A DNA stretch of 64,000 nt from Amyelois transitella (lineage: Eukaryota > Arthropoda > Insecta > Lepidoptera > Pyralidae). Below, one piece after another: positions 37,201 through 49,036 of this stretch. The notes beneath the pieces were generated by a model that saw nothing but the letters and a program-made list of their open reading frames with translations, had not been told where the DNA came from and ran no database searches. The stretch spans positions 6,681,501 through 6,745,500 of the forward strand of contig NC_083525.1 in the NCBI RefSeq assembly GCF_032362555.1. Direction: 5' to 3'. The translations under genes were made by a program, and so were the position numbers. Every line of letters starts with the position of its first letter. The stretch's first letter is position 1.

Positions 37201-38062
37201 ACCTATCCAAAACTCTCATGTACAACTTATTTTTATTGCTTTTCGCTTTTCATTTTAAAGGAATTGGATTAAAGAATTTTGATGAAAAATTACCAAAGGA
37301 ACTAAATAATATAAAACTTTGAATCACCATCTCACCACTGTGAGTGTATTGGTAATAAGTAAGTTCTGATGGCCTTGGCCTGACTAGACCTAATTTAACA
37401 AGTGCATTAAAATGTCAATAAATAGTTGAGTCCATTCATAGATTGTGACATAATAAATCACTTATATCTGGAAGCGCGTGTAAAACTGGAATAGATATAA
37501 TGGTTTAGAAATTGCGGCGCCCCGCGGGGATAATCCGGTTTCTTCTGTGTTCTGAGGATGGGTTATCCTTGAGGTACCGACAGCTAATTTCTTTGCCTTG
37601 AAGCCTTCACGTGGATTCAAATCTGTGGCACATACCCCTGCTGCGAACCGAAGACTCGTGTACGCCTACACGAGGCAAATTATAGGATATCTCTTAAATG
37701 GTCTACAAAAACAGTTTCTCCCAATTCTTGAAAAGAGCTAAGTGAAGCAACGGTTGCGTGGCCTACATTTCGGCGAATAGTATAAGTAGTGATTATTTTC
37801 TTAAATTAAAAACACTTAGTATGAAATTTATTCGTTGGTTTTTTAACTTGTTTGTTCTTATTTATAAACTTTATTTCAAATAAGTATGTACAGTATACAG
37901 TAGAGTATGTGTATATGTATTTATCCCTTACGGGATAGACAGAGCCAATAGTATCTAAGTTACAAGATTCTAAGTCCAATAATTCTACTTCACGCTTTTT
38001 TACAAATTTATTTACAAAAAAATTAATATGTGCTTTACAATAACAAAAATATTTCACACTGT

Positions 38063-39049
38063 TTATGACTCAACTGCAGGATTATCATCTGTGTCGTAGT
38101 AATTGTTGTTATCATCTTTACTCACTTCATTCACATCGTCATTTGCACTGCCTTGATCAGCTTCCATATCTCTTTGATAACTTGTCTTCGTTTTATCTTC
38201 CGGATCAAATTGTATCGCCTGATCTGAATATATTCTACCACCATTATATAAATAGGGTCTTATAAAATTCAGACGATCATAATACAAGTTATCTACTATC
38301 CCGGCAGCTTCCTCTTTGTTATAGTAGTCATTAGCTACATACGAATATACGTTATTCTCTTGAAGGGCATCATCATTTCCTTTGCTAGCGCTCCCGATGT
38401 TAACACTATCTTTATTTTCATCGTAATCTGTTACATCCACATCTTGTTTAGATATTTGTGCATTTTCGTCTTTAATTTCATCGTTTTGATAATCATCATT
38501 ATCTTGTCTTACATTATTAGCATAGTTATAATTATGTTTGCTTTCCTGAGCCGATTCTGATTTAGAATTGTATTTATTTGTATCATTTTCCGAGTCATCT
38601 ATTTCCTCTGCACTATTATTAGCATCTTCTTCCGAAACTTCCTTAGTGTTATCGTCAATATCGTTTGATTCTATATCTTGGTTGTCACTACCAGCATCCA
38701 CTTCGGATATAGTTTGTATAGTCAAAACAGCATCATAAGCGACTCCTGGATTACCCATGAATACGAGAACGACGTATTTAGACCCGGGGCCACCGTCAAC
38801 TATATTCACTTTCAAATCTGTACCGAAATCTATTCCACTTACTCTTACATGCACTATAGTATCTCCGTCTCCAATGGCTGGGTATCTCAAGGCTAGTGAT
38901 CCACCAGGTATGGAAACTCTGATTTGTTCTGAATTGGTCTTCTGTAACTCTTCATTCCCAACGTCTAAGAGAAACACGTAAGGATATTTGTGAAACGGAT
39001 TTGATACGACTAAAGCGAATAGATTTACAATGAGTAAAGTTAATAGCAT
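38063..39049 (-). CDS. Secreted acidic protein, unrecognised family
   Basis: A 328-residue single-exon gene. The N-terminus MLLTLLIVNLFALVVS is a clear signal peptide, probably cut before NPFHKYP, so the product should be secreted. Residues about 20-118 look folded and beta-rich, with conserved-looking stretches such as IPGGSLALRYP, VRVSGIDFG and GGPGSKYVVLVFMGNPG. From about residue 119 to the end the protein is low-complexity and very rich in Asp, Glu, Asn, Ser and Tyr, so probably disordered and strongly negative. A TATA-like box lies about 55 bases upstream of the start codon on the same strand. The folded part faintly recalls small secreted insect proteins with a GGxG/V-x-F pattern (MBF2-like), but that is a guess. 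Possible roles such as cuticle, silk or saliva cannot be told from the sequence. Confidence 0.82.
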   Translation of the reverse strand: MLLTLLIVNLFALVVSNPFHKYPYVFLLDVGNEELQKTNSEQIRVSIPGGSLALRYPAIGDGDTIVHVRVSGIDFGTDLKVNIVDGGPGSKYVVLVFMGNPGVAYDAVLTIQTISEVDAGSDNQDIESNDIDDNTKEVSEEDANNSAEEIDDSENDTNKYNSKSESAQESKHNYNYANNVRQDNDDYQNDEIKDENAQISKQDVDVTDYDENKDSVNIGSASKGNDDALQENNVYSYVANDYYNKEEAAGIVDNLYYDRLNFIRPYLYNGGRIYSDQAIQFDPEDKTKTSYQRDMEADQGSANDDVNEVSKDDNNNYYDTDDNPAVES

Positions 39050-39100
39050 CTCGGCTGATGTTGTGAACTTTGAATGACGTTATGCAAGAAGTATCACAAT

Positions 39101-39110
39101 CTTATAGTGA
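39101..39110 (-). promoter_or_regulatory. TATA-like box of the secreted acidic protein gene
   Basis: Read on the minus strand, CACTATAAGA lies 52-61 bases upstream of the ATG at 39049. Initiation about 30 bases downstream would fall near 39071-39078, where the minus strand reads GTCATTCA, an initiator-like pattern. This predicts a 5' leader of only 20-30 bases. It fits a strongly regulated, intronless secreted-protein gene. It is inferred from position and motif only. Confidence 0.45.
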
Positions 39111-39387
39111 TCAATTTCACGGTGGAATGGCTTCTTTTTTGGGTGACCGTGGTTGAGCGTGACCGAGCAATGTCGAATGAATGTATCTGTGAGGAGGATG
39201 TTCTGAAGATTCTGGATTGTTTTATTATACCTAAGTATGTTGGTTTTATTCTCGTGGAAGTTATATGTATGAATGACAATGTTAGTGTTTGCACCCCATC
39301 GTATTTACAGAGTTTCTCACGCTGTAAGTGCATCGGTTTGCAATTAAGTAACATAATTTAGGGAAACAACTGACACTGAATTTAGTG

Positions 39388-39645
39388 CTGTGTGGTTCCC
39401 GACACCAATAGCAAAAACGAATAGGACCATTCCATCTCTTTCCCATGGATGACGTAAGGGGCGACTAAGAGATAGGCTTATAAATTGGGATTCTTCTGTT
39501 AGGCTATGGGCTACAAACTTGTCACAATTTGAATCTCAATTCTATCATTAAGCCAAACAGCTGAACGTGGTCTTTTGGTCTTTTCGAGCTTGTTAGCTCT
39601 GTCTACCCCGATAAAGACTTGAATTTATGTATGTATGTTTGTATG
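39388..39645 (+). repeat. R1 element, near full length
   Basis: Runs from GCTGTGTGGTTCC to a TATGTATGTTTG tail, about 300 bases upstream of the secreted-protein gene. A possible decayed target duplication reads ACTGAATT on the left and ACTGAAATT on the right. Confidence 0.85.
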
Positions 39646-41966
39646 AACTGAAATTATTGTGTCATTGATCAAGGTAAATTACGTTCAATTTCTCCCAAGA
39701 ATGATTCCGTTCAAAGGCTATTAGTCAAATAAAAACATAGTCAATCAAATCACAGCTTTATTCATTGAATGCTCATAAAATATACTTCGTGTATAGGTAT
39801 ATCACAATTCTAATATCATAACATTATGATTACTGAAAGTGGAAGATACAAGCTTTAACAGGATTACATTCAACAACAAGAGAGAAGATAATATGTCTAT
39901 ATAAATAAATAGTTACAGTTTTAAAACATAATTATAGTACATATTTAAACTATATCTAATAAATTATAATGAGGAAATGTAACCTAACCGTGATAATACA
40001 AGACGTCTTAACGGGCCAAGGGTCTGATGGGTCAGTCATAATCAAAAAAAAACCCCAGATTTTCCTTCAAGTAGAGTCTTGTCAGGGCGTGGTCTGAGTC
40101 GATAGTGGATAGCAAAGTTACTAATTTTTCAAACAGTTTTATTGGACTTAGTGTCAAGTCAGAGTGTATGTCTGTCTATGGAGGCTGAACGGCCGCAATA
40201 ACATGAGTTAGAGAGTATTTATGTATTTTTAAACTTACAACCTTACAGCAACACTTGCTTTAGACAAAAAAAGCCAGTGTTACTCGAAGCTTACAACGAA
40301 TCTTTTGAGAATTTAGACTAAATAGATAGATACCTTTTTCGATAAACACTCCTTGGAAGCTTTTTTTATTTTTTATCTTTATGGACATAGTAAGTATGTA
40401 TCTACCTAAACAGCAGTACTTAGAATGGTATTGGAACATAGCTACATAATACTTTTTTAAAGAATTATGCGAATTAACTTGCCTTGCAAGCGTTTAGAAA
40501 TTTTGTTTTCGGACAACGTCGTTAAGCTTTCATTAGCAAAAATGATTTTTTTTTTTCAAAGTTTAAAAAGCTACGATTTTCAGCAACATGCTTCATTGAA
40601 AAGAACAAACATCTAATCATAACTCTAAACTGTTGGCTCTGTAAGTGGGATACATACGTGTTAAAATCTGATTAGGTACTTTGCTTTTGTAATCCAATGA
40701 AATAATTAATTAGTAGTTACATGAACGCTTCATTTCCTTTTACATATTTCCTTATACTGGCAATTATCACAACACAACTTCCCAACTAAAAATAATCAAG
40801 TATTTGTAATAATATTTACCAAGTAGGTACATTTTTAATGTTTTTATATTTAATTAAATTCTTTAAAAAAATGTTATTTGCATACATATTGCATTTAAAG
40901 CGACAAAAGTGCCCACTAAGACTCCTTTATAATAATATCTTTCTTACATTAGATACATAAGTAAATTTTTAATAAATTATTGTCCCAACAATTAACGATA
41001 GATATTATAATAGATTCAATACATTTTAATGCATTTCCCAAAACACATCCATAATTTACGCTAAACACTTTATTGACAAAGCACCCACAATAAAGTTAAT
41101 AGCCACAAAACAGTCTGATCTGGGCAAAGTTTTTAATCGTACAGAAATCATGCAAAATCCATTATTTACATTTTTTTTAACAGACATCATTAAATCCACA
41201 CTTTAATACCTTCTATCCATCCTTTTTAGCCTGTATTTTAATGTGTATTTTTAGCTTGTAATATGTGTAAAAGGCGACTAACAGAAAGGCTGATAAAGGG
41301 ATTCTTCTTGTAGGCGATGAGTTAGCTACCTGTCACTATTCGAAAACAATTAAGTTCCTAATAAATATTACTCTGCCTATCCCTCCGGGAAAGATGCGTA
41401 ATTTTATGTAGGTATTGCTTTGTACGTTCTCCTTCCATAATCCTAAGCATAATTATGACATCCACTGCCAAAGATGTCGTCCCGCCGTTTCCACATAGAA
41501 TTTGCAAAAAATGTGTTTGTTAGTTTGTCTACCCTTCACGTCCAAACGAAGCAATGGAGTAAAGTTTTTGGTTAAATAAAGCAAAGAGAGAGGATAAATT
41601 AACCGACTCCCTGTCCATAAAAATAAACAAAATTTTTAACAATTTATTTTTTCCTATATAAATAATTTATGGACATATGTAAGTGACAACGTATAGTACG
41701 TAGGTATATACCTACTAGCCTACTTACCTAATCTATACAGATTAAATATATACACTCAGGATCAGGAAGGAAGGGATACCTTAATGGGTAGGTACCTAAT
41801 GATATAATTTCATCTTCGTTTGAGTGCTTATCTGTCAATGTGTGTAGCCATAAAACAATGAGTACCTATCTATATATTTATAAACATTTTGCGCCACACA
41901 ATGAAGCAATATTAAACGATGCACAGCCTCAACTCTTGAGCAAATTATTACACGGGAAACTAACGA
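39646..41966. other. Intergenic and SNARE 3' untranslated region
   Basis: AT-rich. The 3' untranslated region of the intact SNARE gene should lie just left of 41967. A TTTATT (AATAAA on the minus strand) near 41643 is one possible poly(A) signal. No coding region is seen. Confidence 0.5.
41258..41400 (+). repeat. R1 fragment, old
   Basis: Diverged middle part (AAAAGGCGACTAACAGAAAGG, then CTACCTGTCACTATTCG). Confidence 0.6.
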
Positions 41967-44216
41967 TTATTTGAGAAAAGATCTCATTTGTTTGTTTTGA
42001 GAATGAAGCGACGATTGCGCCCTATCGGCCTGACCAATCATTAGGTCCAACTTGCTTATTTGTGACGTCATCTGCTTTCCTACATCTTTCAGAGCAGCTT
42101 TGCTTATCATCGAGGTATTCTCATTGATTTCCATCTCTTCTAAATCATTCAAAGCCGCCGTGATGCCGCCGCCATCTTGTCTTGAACTACTAGCGCCGCC
42201 ATTTTGATTTCCACGCATAAACATCTCGTTTTCGTCCGGCCCAAGACCTTCGTTTATTGAAGACAAATTGTTGGATTTCTTCGGTGGTATATAATCTTTA
42301 TCATAATTGGTTTGGCCAATATAACTAGGTTCGGTGGAATATGACAGGTTGTCTTTCGCATTTAATTTTATACGAAAGAAGTTTGTAAGGCTGCCACAGA
42401 CTCCCTGCAAAATTAAGGATGCAACTTGTATCCAAACTCCATACTAACATAATAAATAAAGGTGTTATTCCATTTCGGTCATCAAATTCCACACACAGAG
42501 TGCCGTGTGGTTCCCGGCACCAATACAAAAAAGAATAGGACCACTCCATCTCTTTCCCATGGATGTCGTAAAAGGCGACTAAGTGATAGGCTTACAAACT
42601 TGGGATTCTTTTTTGGGCGATAGGCTAGCAACCTGTCACTATTTGAATCTCAATTCTATCATTAAGCGAAATAGCTGAACGTGGTCATTCAGTCTTTTCT
42701 AGACTGTTGGCTCTGTCTACCCCGCAAGGGATATAGACCATATGTATGTATGTATGTAATTCCACACATAAGAAATATCTGAAAGAATAAACTCAAAATC
42801 TTCTGCATGGGAATTTGAGAAATTTAACTTTGACACACAGAGAGACATAAACATAGGCTACATTATTTTTGGGCAAATTTTCCACGGGAAAGCTCTGCGC
42901 AAAATCTAGAACCATAAAAAATCAGTCTTTCTGTCTTTCTGAACGCTTACTTTTATAAACGGTAGATTAACTTGAGATAGTGTTCAGCAGTGGAGTTTAT
43001 GATACAGAGGTCATAATGAGTTAGACTAATAAAATCTTTTAAAAAATAAATGGTCGCAGTCATATAGTCACGTCTATATACCTTGCGGGGCAGACAGAGC
43101 CAACATTCTCGAAAAGACTGAAAGGCCAAGTTCACGTGACTTCCTAATGGAATTGAGATTCAAATAGTGACAGGTTTCTAGCCCAAGGCCTACAAGAGGA
43201 ATCCCAAGTTTATAAACCTTTTAAATTAAACGGTTTTTTATTTTAAAATAATTATATCTCTCACATACCTTTATTCTGTTTAATTTACTTTGAGTAGAAT
43301 TTAATATTGTGTTCAATTCAGCAAGTCCACCGCTGGCATCTTTTACTTGATCATCCAACATAGCCATATTCTAAAAAAAAACACTCATAAATATATTACA
43401 TTATTTAATTACAAAATTAACATACATACATAAAATCACGCCTCTTTCCCGGAGGGGTAGGCAGAGACTGCCTCTTTCCACTTGCCACGATCTCTGCATA
43501 CTTCCTTCGCTTCATCCACATTCATAACTCTCTTCATGCAACTTCGGCTCATTAAAAAAATTAATAAAAAAATATTAAACCGCTCTCATCTTTGCGTGTT
43601 CCCGGTTGCACCATCACTATAGCATCATTCTGATCTTTGCTAAATATTACAAATGCGAAAAGACACTACGAATGTACTTAAGCTGGTTGGCATATCTGTT
43701 ATATTATTATTATACTTTACATTTGTGTAAAAGAACGCAAGAAACAACAGCAAAATACATTTAAGTAATACATAAACAAGACCTTAAATTAAAGTTTGAT
43801 ACTGTTAAATGTAATTCCATCTATATGTCTACACAGTTATGCAATAAATATTTTAAGTTTGAGTTTGAGTTTAAGATATTATATTGATCGGCCATATCAA
43901 AAAGAAATAATAGTAAGTGCCTTTCAAATAGAAAAAGCAATGTTCATGAAATGCAAATCTTTGTTATTTTACTTTAACGGTAAAAACAAAATGTAGTATA
44001 TTTTAGGTGGTATATAGTAATACTTTGATTATTAGTCCCATAGTCATTATGTAACAAAATAAATTATTAACGCACCTCGGCTGTTTTTATTTCCACTTCT
44101 TCAAATTCAGTGACGTCTAAGTGTTTATTTTTTTCCAAAAAGTCTTCTTTATTTGGTTTTGGCTGGCCAAATAATTCTGCCCGTATACACGCATCCTCGA
44201 AAGCTTTTAAAGACAT
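41967..44216 (-). CDS. Qbc-SNARE, SNAP-25/SNAP-29-like (intact copy)
   Basis: A three-exon gene (44216-44076, 43370-43269, 42404-41967; all junctions phase 0 with GT-AG sites) encodes 226 residues. I assign it to the SNAP-25 family, whose members supply two helices to the four-helix SNARE bundle in membrane fusion. The first SNARE motif spans about residues 35-85. Its NMAMLDDQ aligns with VMLDEQ of SNAP-25, placing the zero-layer Gln at 55. It is followed by LNRIKGVCGSLTNFF, which resembles the SNAP-29 linker start. The linker is rich in Asn, Ser and Gly. The second motif, about 165-226, contains EINEN, then DVGKQMTSQIS with zero-layer Gln196. There is no membrane segment and no palmitoylated cysteine cluster, as in SNAP-29. 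The second motif seems about one heptad shorter than in SNAP-25. It is transcribed away from bleomycin hydrolase, and the gene lies mostly in the left unit of a tandem duplication. Confidence 0.7.
42496..42757 (+). repeat. R1 element with 11-bp target duplication (left unit)
   Basis: A 262 bp R1 copy in intron 2 of the SNARE gene, flanked by AATTCCACACA at 42485-42495 and 42758-42768. It was present before the tandem duplication because the same insertion recurs at 46124-46385. Confidence 0.92.
43050..43222 (-). repeat. R1 fragment in SNARE intron 2 (left unit)
   Basis: Minus-strand copy from ATAGTCACGTCTATATACC to CCCAAGTTTATAAACC. Confidence 0.75.
43432..43545 (+). repeat. R12 interspersed repeat, SNARE intron 1 (left unit)
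   Basis: ATCACGCCTCTTTCCCGGAG, GGTAGGCAGAGACTGCC and CACATTCATAACTCTCTTCA. The same family occurs at 14094, 55762 and 63443. Confidence 0.78.
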
Positions 44217-45408
44217 TTTCACTTCTTAACCTAGGTATTAAATTAACTAAGCACTGCCGTAGCTAAACTTTAGAAAAATATATAACTGGAGACACTTCCC
44301 GTGTCCGCGTTCGAAATATAGTTTTGGCGTAAGTATTGATTTTACTATATTGTACCAAAAACATAATAAAGGACAATTTAACACCTAGTTATGTTATAAT
44401 TAGTTCATAACAGAGCTAAAACTCGACAAAATATTGATACTACAATTTATTGATGCATAATAATAATAATTTATTTTCGCTTTGCCGAATCGGAATTTAT
44501 ATTGCTTATATTCGAATCTCGCGCCATATTATGTGAATTGTGTTGCCACAATTTGAAATTTAATATCGACATAATCAACCATACACATGGAAGCATTTAT
44601 AATATTATAATGTTAGTAATAGATAGTTAAATATTTATTTTTATTTAAAAGGATAATTATAAATGCTTTCATAATTATGGTAGTTTTAAAACATCTCAAC
44701 AAGATGCGACTCCGACCGCAAACTTGAACAATCTCTTTAACTTTCGTTTCCGTGCAAAGTTCAGGAAAATCTCTCTCAGTGCAAACCTCTCATGGCTGTG
44801 TGTTAGTTCCCAGACCCAGCAGTTTGGGCTGTGCATTGTCTGGAAGTCACTCACTATCAAAACAGTGTTATATATATTTGTATACAAGATTCAGTGGGTA
44901 CCAGTCCATAAAATATTTTGAAACCTCGAACACATTTAGAACATACCAAAGAAATAAAGAGTTATATTTTTTATATTTCTACTATTTGCGTCTCGTATTT
45001 TATTGGCTTCAACACTTCGACACCAATGAGCGTTGCACCAAGGAGGCGTACACACACACACTATGCAAGCACTTGATAATACACACCAACATTTCCATCC
45101 TAATTCAAGTGCATGTACATTTCATGTATACAACCACGCACACATGTCAAACCCCGGCACGCACGCTCTCTGTCAGTCAGCTGCTCATCAAGTTCAACGA
45201 CCGCCAATATTAGATTGAATGAGTGCAAGTGAGATGGGTGGTATTTTCTTCTCCTTCTCACGGAGCTGCTGTTTGACGTCTGCGGCTTGATATTTTTGTT
45301 TGATTTAATTTTTAAGTATTTATACACTTCATGCTTGTAAATAAAATCATTCGCTCAGCGTTTTTGTACTGTAAAACGTCTTATTTGCTAAAAATATCTT
45401 CAGCAGCC
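44217..45408. promoter_or_regulatory. Divergent promoter region, left unit
   Basis: About 1.2 kb separates the SNARE start codon (44216, minus) from the orphan bleomycin hydrolase start codon (45409, plus). It should hold promoters for both directions and both 5' leaders. I see no strong TATA box. Near 44520 is a GCGCCATATTATG stretch. Open frames here, the longest 153 codons at 44752-45213, lack any family resemblance and are probably chance. Confidence 0.5.
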
Positions 45409-45418
45409 ATGTCATCAA
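45409..45418 (+). pseudogene. Orphan first coding exon of bleomycin hydrolase
   Basis: ATGTCATCAA followed by the splice donor GTAAGG is the duplicate of the exon at 49037-49046. No hydrolase exon 2 follows within its own unit. It keeps its donor and phase, so splicing over 4.6 kb to exon 2 at 50055 would give the same protein. It may therefore be an alternative first exon driven by the left promoter and not simply dead. Confidence 0.75.
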
Positions 45419-46123
45419 GTAAGGAAAACTTTTCATAATTTATTATAACCTATATCATTCAGAATATTTTTATTGCTCAAAAAGTTTTCAAAGTATCTTC
45501 TCTATTTTGAGTGCTTGCTGTTACTTTCACATAGCAATTCTTATCAATATTGCACTATCATGGGCATCCTCATAATATTATAATGAGAATACATTGAATT
45601 ATCTACTACAACATTATATGGAAATTTCCTGAAATGGGTAGAACTGTGTAATTTTAATATTTGAAATTCTTTCTAAAAAATGCTTATTTGTGACGTCATC
45701 TGCTTTCCTACATCTTTCAGAGCAGCTTTGCTTATCATCGAGGTATTCTCATTGATTTCCATCTCTTCTAAATCATTCAAAGCCGCCGTGATGCCGCCGC
45801 CATCTTGTCTTGAACTACTAGCGCCGCCATTTTGATTTCCACGCATAAACATCTCGTTTTCGTCCGGCCCAAGACCTTCGTTTATTGAAGACAAATTGTT
45901 GGATTTCTTCGGTGGTATATAATCTTTATCATAATTGGTTTGGCCAATATAACTAGGTTCGGTGGAATATGACAGGTTGTCTTTCGCATTTAATTTTATA
46001 CGAAAGAAGTTTGTAAGGCTGCCACAGACTCCCTGCAAAATTAAGGATGCAACTTGTATCCAAACTCCATACTAACATAATAAATAAAGGTGTTATTCCA
46101 TTTCGGTCATCAAATTCCACACA

Positions 46124-46385
46124 CAGAGTGCCGTGTGGTTCCCGGCACCAATACAAAAAAGAATAGGACCACTCCATCTCTTTCCCATGGATGTCGTAAA
46201 AGGCGACTAAGTGATAGGCTTACAAACTTGGGATTCTTTTTTGGGCGATAGGCTAGCAACCTGTCACTATTTGAATCTCAATTCTATCATTAAGCGAAAT
46301 AGCTGAACGTGGTCATTCAGTCTTTTCTAGACTGTTGGCTCTGTCTACCCCGCAAGGGATATAGACCATATGTATGTATGTATGT
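46124..46385 (+). repeat. R1 element, copy carried by the tandem duplication
   Basis: Duplicate of the R1 insertion at 42496-42757 with the same flanking direct repeat. It moved with the 3,628 bp unit and not by itself. Confidence 0.92.
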
Positions 46386-46677
46386 AATTCCACACATAAG
46401 AAATATCTGAAAGAATAAACTCAAAATCTTCTGCATGGGAATTTGAGAAATTTAACTTTGACACACAGAGAGACATAAACATAGGCTACATTATTTTTGG
46501 GCAAATTTTCCACGGGAAAGCTCTGCGCAAAATCTAGAACCATAAAAAATCAGTCTTTCTGTCTTTCTGAACGCTTACTTTTATAAACGGTAGATTAACT
46601 TGAGATAGTGTTCAGCAGTGGAGTTTATGATACAGAGGTCATAATGAGTTAGACTAATAAAATCTTTTAAAAAATAA

Positions 46678-46850
46678 ATGGTCGCAGTCATATAGTCACG
46701 TCTATATACCTTGCGGGGCAGACAGAGCCAACATTCTCGAAAAGACTGAAAGGCCAAGTTCACGTGACTTCCTAATGGAATTGAGATTCAAATAGTGACA
46801 GGTTTCTAGCCCAAGGCCTACAAGAGGAATCCCAAGTTTATAAACCTTTT
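46678..46850 (-). repeat. R1 fragment, duplicate in right unit
   Basis: Same fragment as 43050-43222, carried by the tandem duplication. Confidence 0.75.
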
Positions 46851-47059
46851 AAATTAAACGGTTTTTTATTTTAAAATAATTATATCTCTCACATACCTTT
46901 ATTCTGTTTAATTTACTTTGAGTAGAATTTAATATTGTGTTCAATTCAGCAAGTCCACCGCTGGCATCTTTTACTTGATCATCCAACATAGCCATATTCT
47001 AAAAAAAAACACTCATAAATATATTACATTATTTAATTACAAAATTAACATACATACAT

Positions 47060-47173
47060 AAAATCACGCCTCTTTCCCGGAGGGGTAGGCAGAGACTGCC
47101 TCTTTCCACTTGCCACGATCTCTGCATACTTCCTTCGCTTCATCCACATTCATAACTCTCTTCATGCAACTTC
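47060..47173 (+). repeat. R12 interspersed repeat, duplicate in right unit
   Basis: Identical to 43432-43545 and carried by the tandem duplication. Confidence 0.78.
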
Positions 47174-47844
47174 GGCTCATTAAAAAAATTAATAAAAAAA
47201 TATTAAACCGCTCTCATCTTTGCGTGTTCCCGGTTGCACCATCACTATAGCATCATTCTGATCTTTGCTAAATATTACAAATGCGAAAAGACACTACGAA
47301 TGTACTTAAGCTGGTTGGCATATCTGTTATATTATTATTATACTTTACATTTGTGTAAAAGAACGCAAGAAACAACAGCAAAATACATTTAAGTAATACA
47401 TAAACAAGACCTTAAATTAAAGTTTGATACTGTTAAATGTAATTCCATCTATATGTCTACACAGTTATGCAATAAATATTTTAAGTTTGAGTTTGAGTTT
47501 AAGATATTATATTGATCGGCCATATCAAAAAGAAATAATAGTAAGTGCCTTTCAAATAGAAAAAGCAATGTTCATGAAATGCAAATCTTTGTTATTTTAC
47601 TTTAACGGTAAAAACAAAATGTAGTATATTTTAGGTGGTATATAGTAATACTTTGATTATTAGTCCCATAGTCATTATGTAACAAAATAAATTATTAACG
47701 CACCTCGGCTGTTTTTATTTCCACTTCTTCAAATTCAGTGACGTCTAAGTGTTTATTTTTTTCCAAAAAGTCTTCTTTATTTGGTTTTGGCTGGCCAAAT
47801 AATTCTGCCCGTATACACGCATCCTCGAAAGCTTTTAAAGACAT

Positions 47845-49036
47845 TTTCACTTCTTAACCTAGGTATTAAATTAACTAAGCACTGCCGTAGCTAAACTTTA
47901 GAAAAATATATAACTGGAGACACTTCCCGTGTCCGCGTTCGAAATATAGTTTTGGCGTAAGTATTGATTTTACTATATTGTACCAAAAACATAATAAAGG
48001 ACAATTTAACACCTAGTTATGTTATAATTAGTTCATAACAGAGCTAAAACTCGACAAAATATTGATACTACAATTTATTGATGCATAATAATAATAATTT
48101 ATTTTCGCTTTGCCGAATCGGAATTTATATTGCTTATATTCGAATCTCGCGCCATATTATGTGAATTGTGTTGCCACAATTTGAAATTTAATATCGACAT
48201 AATCAACCATACACATGGAAGCATTTATAATATTATAATGTTAGTAATAGATAGTTAAATATTTATTTTTATTTAAAAGGATAATTATAAATGCTTTCAT
48301 AATTATGGTAGTTTTAAAACATCTCAACAAGATGCGACTCCGACCGCAAACTTGAACAATCTCTTTAACTTTCGTTTCCGTGCAAAGTTCAGGAAAATCT
48401 CTCTCAGTGCAAACCTCTCATGGCTGTGTGTTAGTTCCCAGACCCAGCAGTTTGGGCTGTGCATTGTCTGGAAGTCACTCACTATCAAAACAGTGTTATA
48501 TATATTTGTATACAAGATTCAGTGGGTACCAGTCCATAAAATATTTTGAAACCTCGAACACATTTAGAACATACCAAAGAAATAAAGAGTTATATTTTTT
48601 ATATTTCTACTATTTGCGTCTCGTATTTTATTGGCTTCAACACTTCGACACCAATGAGCGTTGCACCAAGGAGGCGTACACACACACACTATGCAAGCAC
48701 TTGATAATACACACCAACATTTCCATCCTAATTCAAGTGCATGTACATTTCATGTATACAACCACGCACACATGTCAAACCCCGGCACGCACGCTCTCTG
48801 TCAGTCAGCTGCTCATCAAGTTCAACGACCGCCAATATTAGATTGAATGAGTGCAAGTGAGATGGGTGGTATTTTCTTCTCCTTCTCACGGAGCTGCTGT
48901 TTGACGTCTGCGGCTTGATATTTTTGTTTGATTTAATTTTTAAGTATTTATACACTTCATGCTTGTAAATAAAATCATTCGCTCAGCGTTTTTGTACTGT
49001 AAAACGTCTTATTTGCTAAAAATATCTTCAGCAGCC
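47845..49036. promoter_or_regulatory. Divergent promoter region, right unit
   Basis: This duplicate of 44217-45408 lies between the truncated SNARE copy (minus) and the complete bleomycin hydrolase gene (plus). It is the promoter directly upstream of the intact hydrolase gene. Confidence 0.5.

Larger units (their letters stand above)
29351..38062. other. Intergenic, no gene found
   Basis: Repeats thin out here. Open frames near 31127-31860 (up to 92 codons, both strands) overlap each other and carry no known motif. Positions 33720-37800 are AT-rich and show nothing I can name. A small R1-like piece (CTTACGGGATAGACAGAGCC) lies at 37925-37948, just beyond the 3' end of the secreted-protein gene. 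Confidence 0.55.
42053..45680. repeat. Tandem duplication, left unit (3,628 bp)
   Basis: This unit is repeated head-to-tail, immediately adjacent, at 45681-49308. It begins TGCTTATTTG inside the last SNARE exon and ends CTAAAAAA. Every stretch I compared, including introns, interspersed repeats and intergenic DNA, is identical at an offset of exactly 3,628. The junction shows only one base of microhomology (T). It contains the SNARE gene except its last 86 coding bases, the divergent promoter region and the first coding exon of bleomycin hydrolase. Confidence 0.95.
45673..47844 (-). pseudogene. Truncated duplicate of the Qbc-SNARE gene
   Basis: This is an apparently identical second copy of the SNARE gene (exons 47844-47704, 46998-46897, 46032-45673). 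Its last exon is cut by the duplication breakpoint at 45681. After ...MTSQIS (residue 198) the frame reads Ile-Phe and stops, replacing the final 28 residues of the intact protein. The lost part is the C-terminal half of the second SNARE helix, starting two residues after the zero-layer Gln. Such a protein could nucleate but probably not complete a fusion complex, so it would be non-functional or dominant-negative if made. The original 3' untranslated region and poly(A) signal are also missing. Transcription would run into the promoter region of the intact copy, where splicing onto its exons would be in frame. Confidence 0.85.

Noticed and set aside
39074-39361. 95-codon plus-strand frame and 86-codon minus-strand frame upstream of the secreted protein
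   Set aside because: They overlap each other and the promoter, with no motif or splice-linked continuation. Treated as chance.
44752-45213. 153-codon open frame, also at 48380-48841
   Set aside because: It lies in the divergent promoter region, overlaps other chance frames on both strands and shows no domain, signal or codon pattern. It appears twice only because of the tandem duplication.
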